From assembly GCA_963750535.1 (NCBI GenBank), contig CAVVRF010000027.1, forward strand, positions 62,001 to 126,000: 64,000 nucleotides of DNA, written 5' to 3'. The notes beneath the pieces were generated by a model that saw only the letters and a list, made by a program, of their open reading frames with translations, did not search any database and was not told where the DNA came from. The translations under genes and the position numbers were made by a program. This document shows, in pieces, positions 35,018 through 45,423 of the stretch; within the stretch, counting starts at the first letter, position 1; every line of letters starts with the position of its first letter. Origin of the DNA: JAKFWF01 sp963750535. Lineage in GTDB: Bacteria; Pseudomonadota; Alphaproteobacteria; Rhizobiales; Hyphomicrobiaceae.

Positions 35018-36481
35018 ATGTCCAGGTCAGATTCAAGCATGGTCGACAAGCGACGTCGCTTTCGCGTTTTTCGCATTGCGTCGATCGGGTTGATCATAGC
35101 TGTTGGCATGACCACTGGCGCGGCCGCCGAATCCCTCAAGCAGGCGCTCACTGGCGCATACAAGACGAACCCCAGACTCGATGCCGAGCGCGCTAGGCTG
35201 CGCGCGGTCGACGAGGAGGTGCCGCGCGCCATGGCGGGCTACCGGCCTTTCATCAACGGTACCGGCGATGTAGGCGTCCAGCATCAGGATACGAGGCCGC
35301 CGTCGAGCAATAACGGCACAACCCATCCGAAGGGTTTCGCCTTCAACGCGACTCAGCCGCTGTTCAGCGGATTTCGGACGGTGAACAGCGTCAGCGTTGC
35401 CGAGGCGCAGGTCCGAGCTGGCCGCGAGTCGCTGCGCACCCAGGAGCAGTCGGTGCTGCTCGAGGCGGTGACGGCGTACATGGATGTCGTCCGCGATCAG
35501 TCCCTGGTGCGCCTGCGCGAGAACAACGTCGAGGTGCTCAGCAAGGAGCTGAAGGCGACGCAGGATCGCTTCAAGGTGGGCGAAGTGACGCGCACCGACG
35601 TTGCACAGGCGGAGTCTCGCCGAGCCACCTCGGTTTCGTCTTTGGACTTGGCTCGCGCCAACCTCAAGAACAGCCGTGCCACCTATGAGCGTGTCATCGG
35701 TCGGCCGCCCAGCAACCTGATCAATCCGCGGGTTCCGGAGCAACTGCTGCCGAAATCGGTGAACGACGCGACAAGTACTGCCACGCAGCAGCATCCAATC
35801 GTTGTTTCGGCGCTTTATCGCGAGCAGGCGGCCAGGCTGACGGTCGATCTGATCTGGGGCGAGCTGCTTCCGACCATGACGCTCGAAGCCAACTACACGA
35901 AGCGCTTCGAGCCTTCGCGCTCGACAGATGAAGCCGAGACGTCGAGCCTGGTCGGCAGGCTCATTGTTCCGATGTACGAAGGCGGTGAAGTTCATGCCCG
36001 CGTCCGGCAGGCCAAGCACACACATGTGAGCCGTTTGCAGGAGATCGAGCAGAGCCGCACGGAAGTGGTTGCCGCGGCGATCACGGCATGGTCGAACCTT
36101 ATCGCGATCCGAGCACGTCTGACATCGGACCAAGTGGCGGTGCAAGCCAGCCAGGTGGCCCTCAATGGCGTGCGCGAGGAAGAGAAAGTTGGCCAGCGCA
36201 CGCTGCTCGACGTGCTGAATGCCGAGCAGGAGTTGCTGAATGCCCAGGTGACGCTGGTGCAGGACGAGCGCGACCTGATCGTCGGCGCATACACATTGCT
36301 GTCTGCGGTCGGTCGTCTTGACGCCATGACGCTGACCCTCAATTCGGAAGTCTACGATCCCGAGGAGCATTACTTCGAGGTGCGCCGCAAATGGTGGGGG
36401 CTGAGCATCACCCACGCCGATGGTCACCATGAGCGTGTCGACCTCTGGGAGACGCACGGGCGGCACAAGCCGGTGAAGTGA
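35018..36481 (+). CDS. tolC: TolC-family outer-membrane efflux protein, copy 2
   Basis: An intact 487-residue TolC protein. Signal segment FRIASIGLIIAVGMTTGAAA, then ESLKQALTGAYKTNPRLDAE, FAFNATQPLFSGFRTVNSVS, VRDQSLVRLRENNVEVLSKE, PMYEGGEVHARVRQAKHTHV, VGQRTLLDVLNAEQELLNAQ and the conserved tail FEVRRKWWGLSITHADGHHE. The ATG at 35018 is chosen because GGAGAAG precedes it; the frame is open from 34943. It is followed by popZ and valS, the classic alphaproteobacterial arrangement, which suggests this is the ancestral tolC and the copy at 29595 the extra one. Confidence 0.93.
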   Translation: MSRSDSSMVDKRRRFRVFRIASIGLIIAVGMTTGAAAESLKQALTGAYKTNPRLDAERARLRAVDEEVPRAMAGYRPFINGTGDVGVQHQDTRPPSSNNGTTHPKGFAFNATQPLFSGFRTVNSVSVAEAQVRAGRESLRTQEQSVLLEAVTAYMDVVRDQSLVRLRENNVEVLSKELKATQDRFKVGEVTRTDVAQAESRRATSVSSLDLARANLKNSRATYERVIGRPPSNLINPRVPEQLLPKSVNDATSTATQQHPIVVSALYREQAARLTVDLIWGELLPTMTLEANYTKRFEPSRSTDEAETSSLVGRLIVPMYEGGEVHARVRQAKHTHVSRLQEIEQSRTEVVAAAITAWSNLIAIRARLTSDQVAVQASQVALNGVREEEKVGQRTLLDVLNAEQELLNAQVTLVQDERDLIVGAYTLLSAVGRLDAMTLTLNSEVYDPEEHYFEVRRKWWGLSITHADGHHERVDLWETHGRHKPVK

Positions 36482-36738
36482 CCGGCGGCGGCGCGTTGCC
36501 GCCGCATCAGGAAAACTGCCAGCGATCATCGCTTTGCCATAAGTTCGCCGTGGCGCGCCTGCAATTAGGGCATGCGATTTCGATCACGCACCGGCCAAGG
36601 GCGATTTTATCCGAGGACAAGCGCCAGTCGCGCGTTGAAGGCACGGGCGCGGGCGTGTACGAATTGCGTCGTCAAATTGCGCGACGACGCCGGGGTATTT
36701 CGTTCGGTCGCGCGCCTCCGAACCTGGGCGGATGGGGC

Positions 36739-37783
36739 ATGCAGCAGAGAAACGAAAAGGTCGACGAGCCGAGCATGGAGGACATCCTCGCTTCGATTTG
36801 CAAGATCATCTCGGAGGAGCCCGCGCCGGGCAAGACTGGTGCGACAACCCGGCAGGAGCCGCTGCAGCCGTTGCCGCTGACCAGTGCCGCAAGCGCGGCG
36901 CCTCAGTCGGGCGGGGCAAAACCGAGTGATATGCCGCTCGCGACGCCATTGAAGTCCGCTGCTGCTTCGCCGGCGACGCCGTCGCGATTGAGCGATATCG
37001 TCCGCGAGCTCGCGCCTTCGGCGGTTCCGGTCGGCGCGAGCGCCAGTCCGTCGAAAACCCTGTCCTTCCACGACGACCTGTCGGACCTGGTGGAAGGCGA
37101 CACCGCGGAGACGCCGGCAGCGACCGGTGCGCGGCCGGCCGGCTCGGCGGCGACAGTCGCTCAATCCACTGCCGATCGGCCTTCACCGGCACCGGCGGCG
37201 GCAGAATCCAAACCCAATCCGATTGCGGATCTGCTCGGCTCGCCCACGCTGCGGCTGAAGCCACGGCAGTCCGAGGCAGCCGCGGTCGACCTGGGCGCGT
37301 TCGTGCCGGCGACCGCCGAGCCGATCGCCTCGACAAGACCGCGTGCTAGCACGCTGACGATCGGCACCGAGTTGCGCAGTTCCGAGCCCGGTCGCGCCGA
37401 GGCTGGCACAAAGGCGATTGCGCTCGGCGTGCCGTTGGTCGAGTTCGGGCTCCACGTCGACTGCACGGACGCCCGTGCCCGTTGCGGACCAGTCGACGCC
37501 CGCCGCCTCGGAGACTGTGGCCGATCCGGTTGCGGCCGCTCAGACCGCCCTCGGTGCGCTGGCCATGGGGCTCGCGACCTCGGTCAAGTCGAGTGCGCCC
37601 CTCACGCCGGCACCGGCCTACTCCGAGAACGCTGTCGTTTCCACGGGCCGCAAGACGCTCGACGACACGATTGTCGAGATGCTGCGGCCGTTGATCCGCG
37701 AATGGCTCGACGCAAACCTGCCGGAAATGGTCGAAAAGGCGCTGCGCCAGGAGCTTTCCGAGCGGAGCGGCGCCGAGCACTGA
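36739..37783 (+). CDS. popZ: polar organising protein PopZ (DUF2497), frameshifted as given
   Basis: About 347 residues when joined. The short N-terminal helix is EPSMEDILASICKIISEEP and the C-terminal oligomerisation helices are LDDTIVEMLRPLIREWLDAN and LPEMVEKALRQEL, both diagnostic of PopZ. The long middle is Pro/Ala/Ser-rich and disordered, as expected of a protein that forms a polar microdomain anchoring centromere proteins. The frame changes at about 37444: removing one T from GAGTTCGGG gives VESGSTSTARTPVPVADQST. It lies between tolC and valS and is followed by a terminator. An earlier in-frame start exists, but only the ATG at 36739 fits the family. Confidence 0.87.
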
Positions 37784-37824
37784 CGGCCGGCCGCGTTCAC
37801 GGCATCGCATTGACAGGGGTCCGA

Positions 37825-37855
37825 GGGGGAGCGTACCACCGCGCTCTCCCTTTTT
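37825..37855 (+). terminator. rho-independent terminator after popZ
   Basis: GGGGGAGCG (37825-37833) pairs with CGCTCTCCC (37842-37850), one G-T wobble, across an eight-base loop, and is followed by TTTTT. It ends 45 bases before the valS start and separates the popZ and valS transcripts. Confidence 0.8.
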
Positions 37856-37900
37856 GCCGTTCCGGTCTCCGGACCGACCCCCGCAGCAGGTACATCAGCG

Positions 37901-40588
37901 ATGCTCGAGAAGCACTATCAGCCCGCCCCGATCGAAGCGCGGATCCACGCCGCGTGGGATGAAGCGCAAGCCTTCAAGGCGGGACGGGCGGCGGCAATGG
38001 CCGGCGGCCGGAACGCGCCCTATTGCATCGTCATCCCGCCGCCAAACGTGACGGGCTCGCTGCACATGGGCCACGCGCTCAACAATACGCTGCAGGACAT
38101 CCTATGCCGGTTCGAGCGGATGCGCGGGCGCGACGTCCTCTGGCAGCCCGGCACCGACCATGCCGGCATCGCGACGCAAATGGTGGTCGAGCGCCAGCTC
38201 GCCGCCGACAAGCAGCCCGGCCGGCGCGCGCTCGGCCGCGCGGCGTTCCTGGACAAGGTGTGGGCGTGGAAGGCCGAGAGCGGCGGCACGATCATCAACC
38301 AGCTGAAGCGCCTGGGCGCATCCTGCGACTGGTCCAGGGAGCGCTTCACGATGGACGAGGGACTGTCGAGGGCGGTGCTCGAATTCTTCGTCAAGCTGCA
38401 CGATGCCGGGCTCGTCTACAAGGCGAAACGATTGGTCAATTGGGATCCGAAGTTCCAGACCGCGATCTCCGACCTGGAGGTCGAGCAGAAGGAGATCAAG
38501 GGCAGCCTCTGGCATTTCCGCTATCCGTTGAAGGGCATCGCCTTCAACGCCGATGATCCCAAGACCTACATCGTCATCGCCACCACCCGACCCGAGACGC
38601 TGCTCGGCGATACCGCCGTTGCCGTCAATCCCAAGGACGAGCGTTACCTGCACCTGATCGGCAAGACAGTGATATTGCCTCTGGTCGGCCGCGAGATCCC
38701 GATCGTCGGCGACGACTACTCGGATCCCGAGAAGGGCACCGGCGCGGTTAAGATCACTCCGGCACACGACTTCAACGACTTCGAGGTCGGCAAGCGGCAC
38801 AATCTCGCCCAGATCAACATCCTTGACGATTTCGGCCAGCTCAACGACGCCGTGCCGGCGGCCTACCGCGGGCTCGACCGGTTCGTCGCGCGCAAGCGGG
38901 TAATCGCCGACATGGAGGCGGCCGGCCTGCTGCACAAGGTCGAGGCGCACACCCACGTTGTGCCGCACGGCGACCGCTCCGGCGTGCCGGTCGAGCCCTA
39001 TCTGACCGACCAGTGGTACGTGAACGTCAAGCCGCTCGCCGAGCAGGCGATCGCCGCCGTGCGCACCGGCAAGACGAAAATGCTGCCGGCCAACCGCGAG
39101 CAGGACTTCTATCGCTGGATGGAGAACATCGAGCCGTGGTGCGTGTCGCGGCAGTTGTGGTGGGGGCATCAGATCCCGGCCTGGTACGGGCCGGGTGGCG
39201 ATTACGTCGTCGCGCGCAACGAGACCGAAGCCAAGATGAAGGCGCGCGCCAAGTGGGGCAAGGAGGTGCCCCTGAAGCGTGACGAGGACGTGCTGGACAC
39301 CTGGTTCTCCTCCGCGCTGTGGCCGTTCTCGACGCTCGGCTGGCCGGACAAGACACCGGAGCTCGAGAAGTATTATCCGAACGCGACGCTCGTCACCGGC
39401 TTCGACATCCTGTTCTTCTGGGTGGCGCGGATGATGATGGCCGGCATCTTCACGCAAGGCGAGGTGCCGTTCCACGAGGTCTACCTGCACGGCCTCGTCC
39501 GCGACGAGAAGGGTCGCAAGATGTCGAAGACGCTCGGCAACGTGATCGACCCGCTCGACGTCATCAACGTCTATGGCGCCGACGCGCTGCGCTTCACGTT
39601 GGCGTCGCTGGCCGCGCAGGGGCGCGATCCGAAACTTGGCGTGAAAACCGCGGAGGCCAATCGCAACTTCGCAACCAAGCTGTGGAACGCGGCGCGGTTC
39701 GCCGAGATGAACGAGTGCGTTCGCGTCAAGGGCTTCGATCCGGCGTCGGCAGAAGAGCCGATCAACCGCTGGATCGCCGGCGAGACGCAGAAGGCGGCCG
39801 CCGCCGTCACCGCCGGCATCGAGGCGTACAAGTTCAATGAGGCGGCGGGCGCCATCTACGAGTTCATCTGGGGGCAATTCTGCGATTGGTACCTCGAGCT
39901 GATCAAGCCCGTGCTCATGGGCAACGACGAGCCGGCCAAGGCCGAGACGCGAGCAATGGTCGCCTGGGTGCTCGACCAGATCCTGAAGCTCCTGCATCCG
40001 TTCATGCCGTTCATTACCGAGGAGCTGTGGGCGCACATGGTGGAGCACGGCGAGAAGCGCCAGGCGCTGCTGTGCCTCAGCGCCTGGCCGGTGCTCGATG
40101 GCCTGGTCGATGCCTCGGTCGAGGCGGAGATCGGCTGGGTCGTCGGCCTGATCAGCGAGGTGCGCTCGGTGCGCACCGAGATGAAGGTGCCGGCGGCGGC
40201 CAAGATCAGCCTTGTCGTGCTCGGACAGAGCAAGGCGGTCGCCGAGCGGCTCGGACGCCATGAGGACACGATCAAGCGCCTCGCCCGGCTCGACGCGATC
40301 TCGTTTGCCAAGGCGGCGCCGAAGGGCTCGGCGCAGATCGTGCTCGAGGATGCGACGGTGGCCCTGCCGCTCGAAGGCGTCATCGACATGGACGCGGAGC
40401 GTGCGCGGATCGCCAAGGAGGAGGGCAAGACCCGCGAGGAGATCGCCAAGGTTACGGCCAAGCTCGACAATGCCGAGTTCCTGGCCAAGGCGCCGGACAG
40501 CGTGAAGGAGGAGTTGCGCGAGCGCTTCGATACCTTCACCGCCACGTTGAAGAAGCTCGGCGCGGCGGCAAGGCGGATCGAGGCTTGA
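37901..40588 (+). CDS. valS: valyl-tRNA synthetase
   Basis: An 895-residue class I aminoacyl-tRNA synthetase charging tRNA-Val. The HIGH-type motif is in PPPNVTGSLHMGHALN near residue 48. The CP1 editing domain follows (YIVIATTRPETLLGDTAVAV, HGDRSGVPVEPYLTDQW). The KMSKS motif is GRKMSKTLGNVIDP. The anticodon-binding helical domain and the C-terminal coiled coil (ARIAKEEGKTREEIAKVTAK) complete it. Length and domain order are normal. Transcription is probably independent of popZ because of the terminator between them. Confidence 0.97.
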   Translation: MLEKHYQPAPIEARIHAAWDEAQAFKAGRAAAMAGGRNAPYCIVIPPPNVTGSLHMGHALNNTLQDILCRFERMRGRDVLWQPGTDHAGIATQMVVERQLAADKQPGRRALGRAAFLDKVWAWKAESGGTIINQLKRLGASCDWSRERFTMDEGLSRAVLEFFVKLHDAGLVYKAKRLVNWDPKFQTAISDLEVEQKEIKGSLWHFRYPLKGIAFNADDPKTYIVIATTRPETLLGDTAVAVNPKDERYLHLIGKTVILPLVGREIPIVGDDYSDPEKGTGAVKITPAHDFNDFEVGKRHNLAQINILDDFGQLNDAVPAAYRGLDRFVARKRVIADMEAAGLLHKVEAHTHVVPHGDRSGVPVEPYLTDQWYVNVKPLAEQAIAAVRTGKTKMLPANREQDFYRWMENIEPWCVSRQLWWGHQIPAWYGPGGDYVVARNETEAKMKARAKWGKEVPLKRDEDVLDTWFSSALWPFSTLGWPDKTPELEKYYPNATLVTGFDILFFWVARMMMAGIFTQGEVPFHEVYLHGLVRDEKGRKMSKTLGNVIDPLDVINVYGADALRFTLASLAAQGRDPKLGVKTAEANRNFATKLWNAARFAEMNECVRVKGFDPASAEEPINRWIAGETQKAAAAVTAGIEAYKFNEAAGAIYEFIWGQFCDWYLELIKPVLMGNDEPAKAETRAMVAWVLDQILKLLHPFMPFITEELWAHMVEHGEKRQALLCLSAWPVLDGLVDASVEAEIGWVVGLISEVRSVRTEMKVPAAAKISLVVLGQSKAVAERLGRHEDTIKRLARLDAISFAKAAPKGSAQIVLEDATVALPLEGVIDMDAERARIAKEEGKTREEIAKVTAKLDNAEFLAKAPDSVKEELRERFDTFTATLKKLGAAARRIEA

Positions 40589-40600
40589 AGTGTATTTCCG

Positions 40601-41218
40601 TCAGCGGGCGCCGGCGGCCCACATTCCGAGCTCGGCCAGCCGCTTCGAAGGATCGACGGTGATCACGCGCAGTCCGGTGAGCTTCCATCCGAAGCCGTCG
40701 AGCTCCATGACGCTGACGTAGCGCCGGTCGGCGACGGCGCGATCGGTCATCTCGATCTCGACCCGGGTCGGCGTCAGGAACTCGGCGCGATGGATGCGTG
40801 CCCAGAATTGCTTGAAGCGCTCGAGCTTCGATATCGGCTCGGCGTCGGCGGTGTCGCCCGACACCTTCTCACGCCACACGCGGCGATAGTCGAACAGCTT
40901 CGGCAGCCCCTCGGGCGTGACGTAGGTTTCGATGAAGCGGTCGAGCATGGTCGCGCCGAACATGCCTTTGACCCGCTGCCAGAGCGTCGGGGCGACGTCG
41001 GCGCCGGCTGCATTGGCCATCGGCAGCAGATTCGCCTCGGCGGCGAGCGACGCCTTCAGTGTCTGCCGCACCGATGGCCAGGCGACCCGCTGCTCGATCA
41101 TCGCCGCGTCGCCGCGTTTGATCGCATCGCGCAGCGTCCAGGCGGAGACGAACGGCGAGGCGATGTACGCCGCGGCGAGCAGCAAGATGACCAGCGAGCT
41201 GGCTAGGAATTGGCGCAT
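40601..41218 (-). CDS. DUF2939 family protein
   Basis: A 205-residue protein with an N-terminal signal/anchor helix (MRQFLASSLVILLLAAAYIA). SPFVSAWTLRDAIKRGDAAM is the hallmark of DUF2939, and a periplasmic domain follows ending in FGWKLTGLRVITVDPSKRLA. Its function is unknown. The start at 41218 is the first ATG that gives the DUF2939 pattern; a longer in-frame start adds unconserved residues. It is convergent with valS, 12 bases apart. Confidence 0.82.
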   Translation of the reverse strand: MRQFLASSLVILLLAAAYIASPFVSAWTLRDAIKRGDAAMIEQRVAWPSVRQTLKASLAAEANLLPMANAAGADVAPTLWQRVKGMFGATMLDRFIETYVTPEGLPKLFDYRRVWREKVSGDTADAEPISKLERFKQFWARIHRAEFLTPTRVEIEMTDRAVADRRYVSVMELDGFGWKLTGLRVITVDPSKRLAELGMWAAGAR

Positions 41219-41657
41219 GGGCTTCCGGCGGGCTCCAGGTTGGTGATGGTTAACTGCACGACGAATTGGGCCGTGCCGCGGCAGCCTGCGGGCTTGCAGC
41301 GGGCCGATTTGCCCTGGCTCCGGCACTTCACTTTGTCGCCGCGAGAGATGCCGGCCCGGCGCCGCGGGCACAAGCCCTGCCGCGGCCAGCACCAGCGACC
41401 AAATGCTCAACGCGAGCATGTACTAAGCGTGTGGGTTGTGGCCATCACGCCACGATTGCCCAATTTGCATGCCACTTTTGGGTCACAAACGTGAAGGACA
41501 AACGCCCAACGAGAGCGTTGCGTACCGCAGCGTGGGCCGTAAAGGCTCGCGTGATGCGGGTTGAGAGCCGAACCTCGCACTCCTAGAGTGGTGTTGCGCG
41601 CAAGCAAATGTGACAGGGCGCGGAGCAACCAAGGGGCGCTGCGAGGCGTGAGATCCG
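41219..41657. other. intergenic region upstream of ilvD
   Basis: About 440 bases between divergently oriented genes. Frames here are short and mutually overlapping, with no family resemblance. One minus-strand frame begins with a hydrophobic stretch (MLALSIWSLVLAAAGLVPAA) but has no ribosome site or conserved continuation. The ilvD promoter and any leader should lie here; I could not identify a leader peptide or attenuator. Confidence 0.45.
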
Positions 41658-43384
41658 ATGACCACGAACAAGTTCGACAAGAGCAGGTTGCCCAGCCGGC
41701 ACGTGACGGAGGGCCCGACACGCGCGCCGCACCGCTCGTACTATTATGCCATGGGGCTCACCGAGGAGCAGATCCATCGGCCGTTCGTAGGCGTCGTGTC
41801 TTGCTGGAACGAAGCGGCGCCGTGCAACATCGCGCTGATGCGGCAGGCCCAGTCGGCCAAGAAGGGCGTCGACGCCGCCGGCGGCACGCCGCGCGAGTTC
41901 TGCACCATCACGGTGACCGACGGCATCGCCATGGGACACCAGGGCATGAAGTCGTCGCTGGTGTCGCGCGAGGTGATCGCCGACTCGATCGAGCTCACCA
42001 TGCGCGGCCATTGCTATGACGCGATGGTCGGCATTGCCGGCTGCGACAAGTCGCTGCCCGGCGTGATGATGGCGATGCTGCGCCTCAACGTGCCGTCGGT
42101 GTTCATGTACGGCGGCTCGATCCTGCCCGGCAAATTCAAGGGCCGCGACGTCACCGTCGTCGACGTGTTCGAGGGCGTTGGCCAGCACTCCGCCGGCAAG
42201 ATGCGCGACGAGGATCTGCACGAGCTCGAGTGCGTTGCCTGCCCGAGCGCAGGCGCGTGCGGCGGCCAGTTCACCGCCAACACGATGGCCTGCGTATCGG
42301 AGGCGATCGGTCTCGCGCTGCCCGGTTCCGCCGGCGCCGCCCGCGCCCGACCTTGCGCGTGATCATTGGGCGGTCGAAAGCGGCCAGGCGGTGATGCGCA
42401 TGGTCAGGGACGGCCATCCGGCCGCGCGACATCGCCACCCGCAAGGCGTTCGAGAACGCGGCCACCATCGTCGCCGCCACCGGCGGCTCGACCAACGGCG
42501 CACTGCATCTGCCGGCGATGGCGCACGAGTGCGGCATCGACTTCGACCTGTTCGCGGTCGCCGAGATCTTCAAGAAGACGCCGTACATCGCCGACCTGAA
42601 GCCGGGCGGCAAATACGTCGCCAAGGACGTGCACGACATCGGCGGCGTGCAGCAGATCATGAAGGCGCTGATGGACGGCGGCTTCCTGCACGGCGACTGC
42701 ATGACCGTGACCGGCAAGACGGTGGCGGAGAACCTCGCCGGCGTGAAGTTCAATACCAACCAGAAGGTGGTCTATCCGACCTCGAAGCCGCTGTCGCCGA
42801 CCGGCGGCGTCGTCGGCCTCAAGGGCACGCTCGCGCCCGACGGCGCGATCGTCAAGGTCGCCGGCATGAAGCAGTTGCAGTTCACCGGCCCGGCCCGTTG
42901 CTTCGATTGCGAGGAGGACGCGTTCACCGCGGTCGAGTCGGGCGGCATCCTCGAAGGCGAGGTGATCGTCATCCGCTACGAGGGACCGAAGGGCGGGCCC
43001 GGCATGCGCGAGATGCTGTCGACCACGGCCGCGCTCTATGGTCGCGGCATGGGCGACAAGGTGGCGCTGATCACCGATGGCCGGTTCTCCGGCGCGACGC
43101 GCGGCTTCTGTATCGGCCATGTCGGGCCGGAAGCGGCGGTCGGCGGGCCGATCGGCCTGATCAAGGACGGCGACGTGATCGTGATCGACGCCGACAAGGG
43201 CACGCTCGACGTCAAGCTGTCGGAGAAAGAATTGGCCGCGCGCCGCCAGATTTGGAAGGCGCCGCCCAACATTTACCAGAGTGGTGTTCTACGCAAATAC
43301 GCAGACCAGGTGGGGCCGGCCCTGAACGGGGCGGTTACGCATGCTGGCGGAAAGGCCGAAGTTGTCTGTTACGCGGACATCTAG
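41658..43384 (+). CDS. ilvD: dihydroxy-acid dehydratase, with two frameshifts as given
   Basis: About 575 residues when joined; it converts 2,3-dihydroxy acids to 2-keto acids in valine, leucine and isoleucine synthesis using an Fe-S cluster. Cluster cysteines are in VSCWNEAAPCN, IAGCDKSLPG and CPSAGACGGQFTANTMA. The C-terminal FSGATRGFCIGHVGPEA is also diagnostic. The reading frame changes at about 42335 (extra C in GGCGCCGCCC) and again near 42412 (extra C in GGCCATCCGG). Removing one base at each gives ALPGSAGAPAPDLARDHWAV and DGIRPRDIATRKAFENAATI, both as expected. Both breaks lie in C-runs, so they are probably sequence errors. Confidence 0.93.
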
Positions 43385-44531
43385 TAAGGGCCCGCGCGGC
43401 TCGTCGGGCACCAGGCCCGTGCGCACCTTGCTGTTTGGGGTGCTGCTCGGGGCTGGCGTGCTTGCTTGCGGCCCGGACGCGGGTAACGCGCAGGGACGCA
43501 GCACGTCCGCGTCTCCGGCGCCGGCGCGCAAGGGCGGCGATATCAGGTTCAGCTCGCCCGAAGCGGCCTACAATCACGGTCGCAGCGCGCTGCAGAGCGG
43601 CCACCCTGAGATGGCGATCAAGGCGTTCGAGTATGCCGCCGAGCGCGACGTGTTCCTTGCCCAGTACTTCCTGGCGCGGATCTACGCCGACAACAACGTG
43701 TCCTATACCAATCACGGCCGCGCCTTCGAGCTCTTTCAGCAGATCGTGACCGAGCATGCCGACGTCGATGTCGACGACGATCCGCGCGCGCCCTTCGTCG
43801 CCAAGGCGATGACGGCGCTGGCCGGCTACTATCGCAGCGGCATCCCGAGTGCCGGCGTGGCACCAGATCTCGATCAGGCGGTCAATCTCGTGCGCAATGC
43901 CGCCAAGACGTTCCGGGACGACGATGCGCAGTTTGACTACGCCAAGATGCTGCTGACGGGCGAGGGACTGGTCGCCAACCCGCGCGAGGCGGTGTACTGG
44001 CTGCGCGGACTTACCACTCGCGGCCACACCGGCGCACAGGCATTCCTCGCGGATCTCTACTGGCGCGGCCAGCATGTCCAGAAGGATCCGACACAGGCGC
44101 TGCTGTTGATTACGCTGGCGGCCGAGAACGCGAGCGCCGCCGATCGCGTGTGGATCGAGGACAAGTACCAGAACATTTTCTGCGGCGCCGGCGAGGGCGT
44201 GCGCAAGCAGGCGCAAGGAGCGGTTGCCGACTGGCGCAGCAAGTACGGGCGGTCCAGGGAGGAGCGGCTCGGGCCCGACGGGCTGGTGACAATCCAGCCG
44301 CGCGCGGTGCGCACCTGCGGCAACGGCGAGACGGCGCACCCGCTTCGCCGCGGCGAGATCACCGGGGAGCCGAGCAAGCCGCGGCCCGAACCCAATGGCG
44401 CACTGCGGCCGGCAGGCGCGCCGATGTCGTCGAACGGCGGCGATGGTTTCATGCAGGGTAGCACCGGCTCGTTCGGCTTTTCGCTCCGCGACGCCGGCCA
44501 GACCACGATCGGGCCCGCGCCCGCGCGATAG
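43341..44531 (+). CDS. secreted Sel1-repeat protein
   Basis: A 396-residue exported protein. A hydrophobic segment VRTLLFGVLLGAGVLACGPD near residues 27-46 is a signal sequence, possibly with a lipobox cysteine. TPR-like Sel1 units follow: EMAIKAFEYAAERDVFLAQY, FDYAKMLLTGEGLVANPREA and AQAFLADLYWRGQHVQKDPT. The last 80 residues are Pro/Gly-rich. Sel1 proteins scaffold protein contacts, often at the envelope. The annotated ATG lies inside the 3' end of ilvD (44-base overlap); a later start is possible. It converges with xthA. Confidence 0.78.
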   Translation: MLAERPKLSVTRTSSKGPRGSSGTRPVRTLLFGVLLGAGVLACGPDAGNAQGRSTSASPAPARKGGDIRFSSPEAAYNHGRSALQSGHPEMAIKAFEYAAERDVFLAQYFLARIYADNNVSYTNHGRAFELFQQIVTEHADVDVDDDPRAPFVAKAMTALAGYYRSGIPSAGVAPDLDQAVNLVRNAAKTFRDDDAQFDYAKMLLTGEGLVANPREAVYWLRGLTTRGHTGAQAFLADLYWRGQHVQKDPTQALLLITLAAENASAADRVWIEDKYQNIFCGAGEGVRKQAQGAVADWRSKYGRSREERLGPDGLVTIQPRAVRTCGNGETAHPLRRGEITGEPSKPRPEPNGALRPAGAPMSSNGGDGFMQGSTGSFGFSLRDAGQTTIGPAPAR

Positions 44532-44550
44532 CGCCTCGGACGCTCAACTC

Positions 44551-45333
44551 TCATTCACTGAGCTCGACCCACGCCGGAACGTGATCGGACGGCTTCTCCC
44601 AACCGCGAGTGAACCGGTCGATGCCGGCCGCCGTCAGGCGATCGGAGGCCTGGGGCGACAGCAGCAGATGGTCGATGCGGATGCCATTGTCCTTCTGCCA
44701 TGCTCCGGCCTGATAGTCCCAGAACGTATAAACGCCGGGGCCGGGGTGGCATGCGCGGATCGCGTCGGTGTAGCCGAGCGACAGCAGCCGGCGATAGCCC
44801 TGCCGGCTCTCCGGCTGGAACAAGGCGTCGTCGACCCATTGCTTCGGGTTCTTCGCATCAGGAGCTTCCGGGATGACATTGTAGTCGCCGGCAAGGACGA
44901 CCGCCTGCTCGGACGCCAGCAGCGTGCGCGCGTGCACCTCGAGCCGCTGCATCCAGGCGAGCTTGTAGGCGAACTTGTCGGTGCCGATCGGGTTGCCGTT
45001 CGGCAGGTAGAGCCCGCCAATTCGCACCGGGCGGGCACCCATCGTCACGGTGCCTTCGATATAGCGCGCTTGGAGATCGGCGGCGTCGCCCGGCAGGCCG
45101 CGAACGACATCCTCGATCCGCGATTTCGAAAGCAGGGCGACGCCGTTGAAGCCCTTCTGGCCGTGCACGGCGATGTTGTATCCGCTCGCCTCGATCGCCT
45201 CGGCGGGAAAGCCGTCGTCGACGCTCTTGATCTCCTGCAGGCAGACCACGTCGGGTCTCGCTTCGCCGAGCCAGGTCAGCAGCGAATCGATGCGGGCCTT
45301 GACGCCGTTGATATTCCAGGTCGCGATCTTCAC
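44551..45333 (-). CDS. xthA: exodeoxyribonuclease III
   Basis: A 260-residue Mg-dependent endonuclease/exonuclease/phosphatase-fold enzyme acting at abasic sites and 3' blocked ends. Motifs: MKIATWNINGVKARIDSLLT, VVCLQEIKSVDDGFP (catalytic Glu), GLYLPNGNPIGTDKFAYKL, VLAGDYNVIPEAPD (Asp/Asn pair), RIDHLLLSP and the final SDHVPAWVEL (Asp-His). The length is standard. erpA lies 90 bases upstream on the same strand, so the two probably share a transcript, an arrangement I recall from other Alphaproteobacteria. Confidence 0.95.
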   Translation of the reverse strand: MKIATWNINGVKARIDSLLTWLGEARPDVVCLQEIKSVDDGFPAEAIEASGYNIAVHGQKGFNGVALLSKSRIEDVVRGLPGDAADLQARYIEGTVTMGARPVRIGGLYLPNGNPIGTDKFAYKLAWMQRLEVHARTLLASEQAVVLAGDYNVIPEAPDAKNPKQWVDDALFQPESRQGYRRLLSLGYTDAIRACHPGPGVYTFWDYQAGAWQKDNGIRIDHLLLSPQASDRLTAAGIDRFTRGWEKPSDHVPAWVELSE

Positions 45334-45423
45334 AGCATCCTCCCCGGGACGGTGCGGCCCTCAACTCTGCCATGCCGTGTCGCCACGGGCGCGCCGCGCC
45401 GGCGAGCGTGGTCGAAAATCAGG

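Noticed and set aside
38102..40261. 719-residue minus-strand open frame opposite valS
   Set aside because: Antisense shadow of a well-conserved synthetase; no motif and no ribosome site.
41219..41419. small secreted protein upstream of the DUF2939 gene
   Set aside because: Only an N-terminal hydrophobic run supports it, the frame runs into the DUF2939 gene, and no ribosome site is seen.
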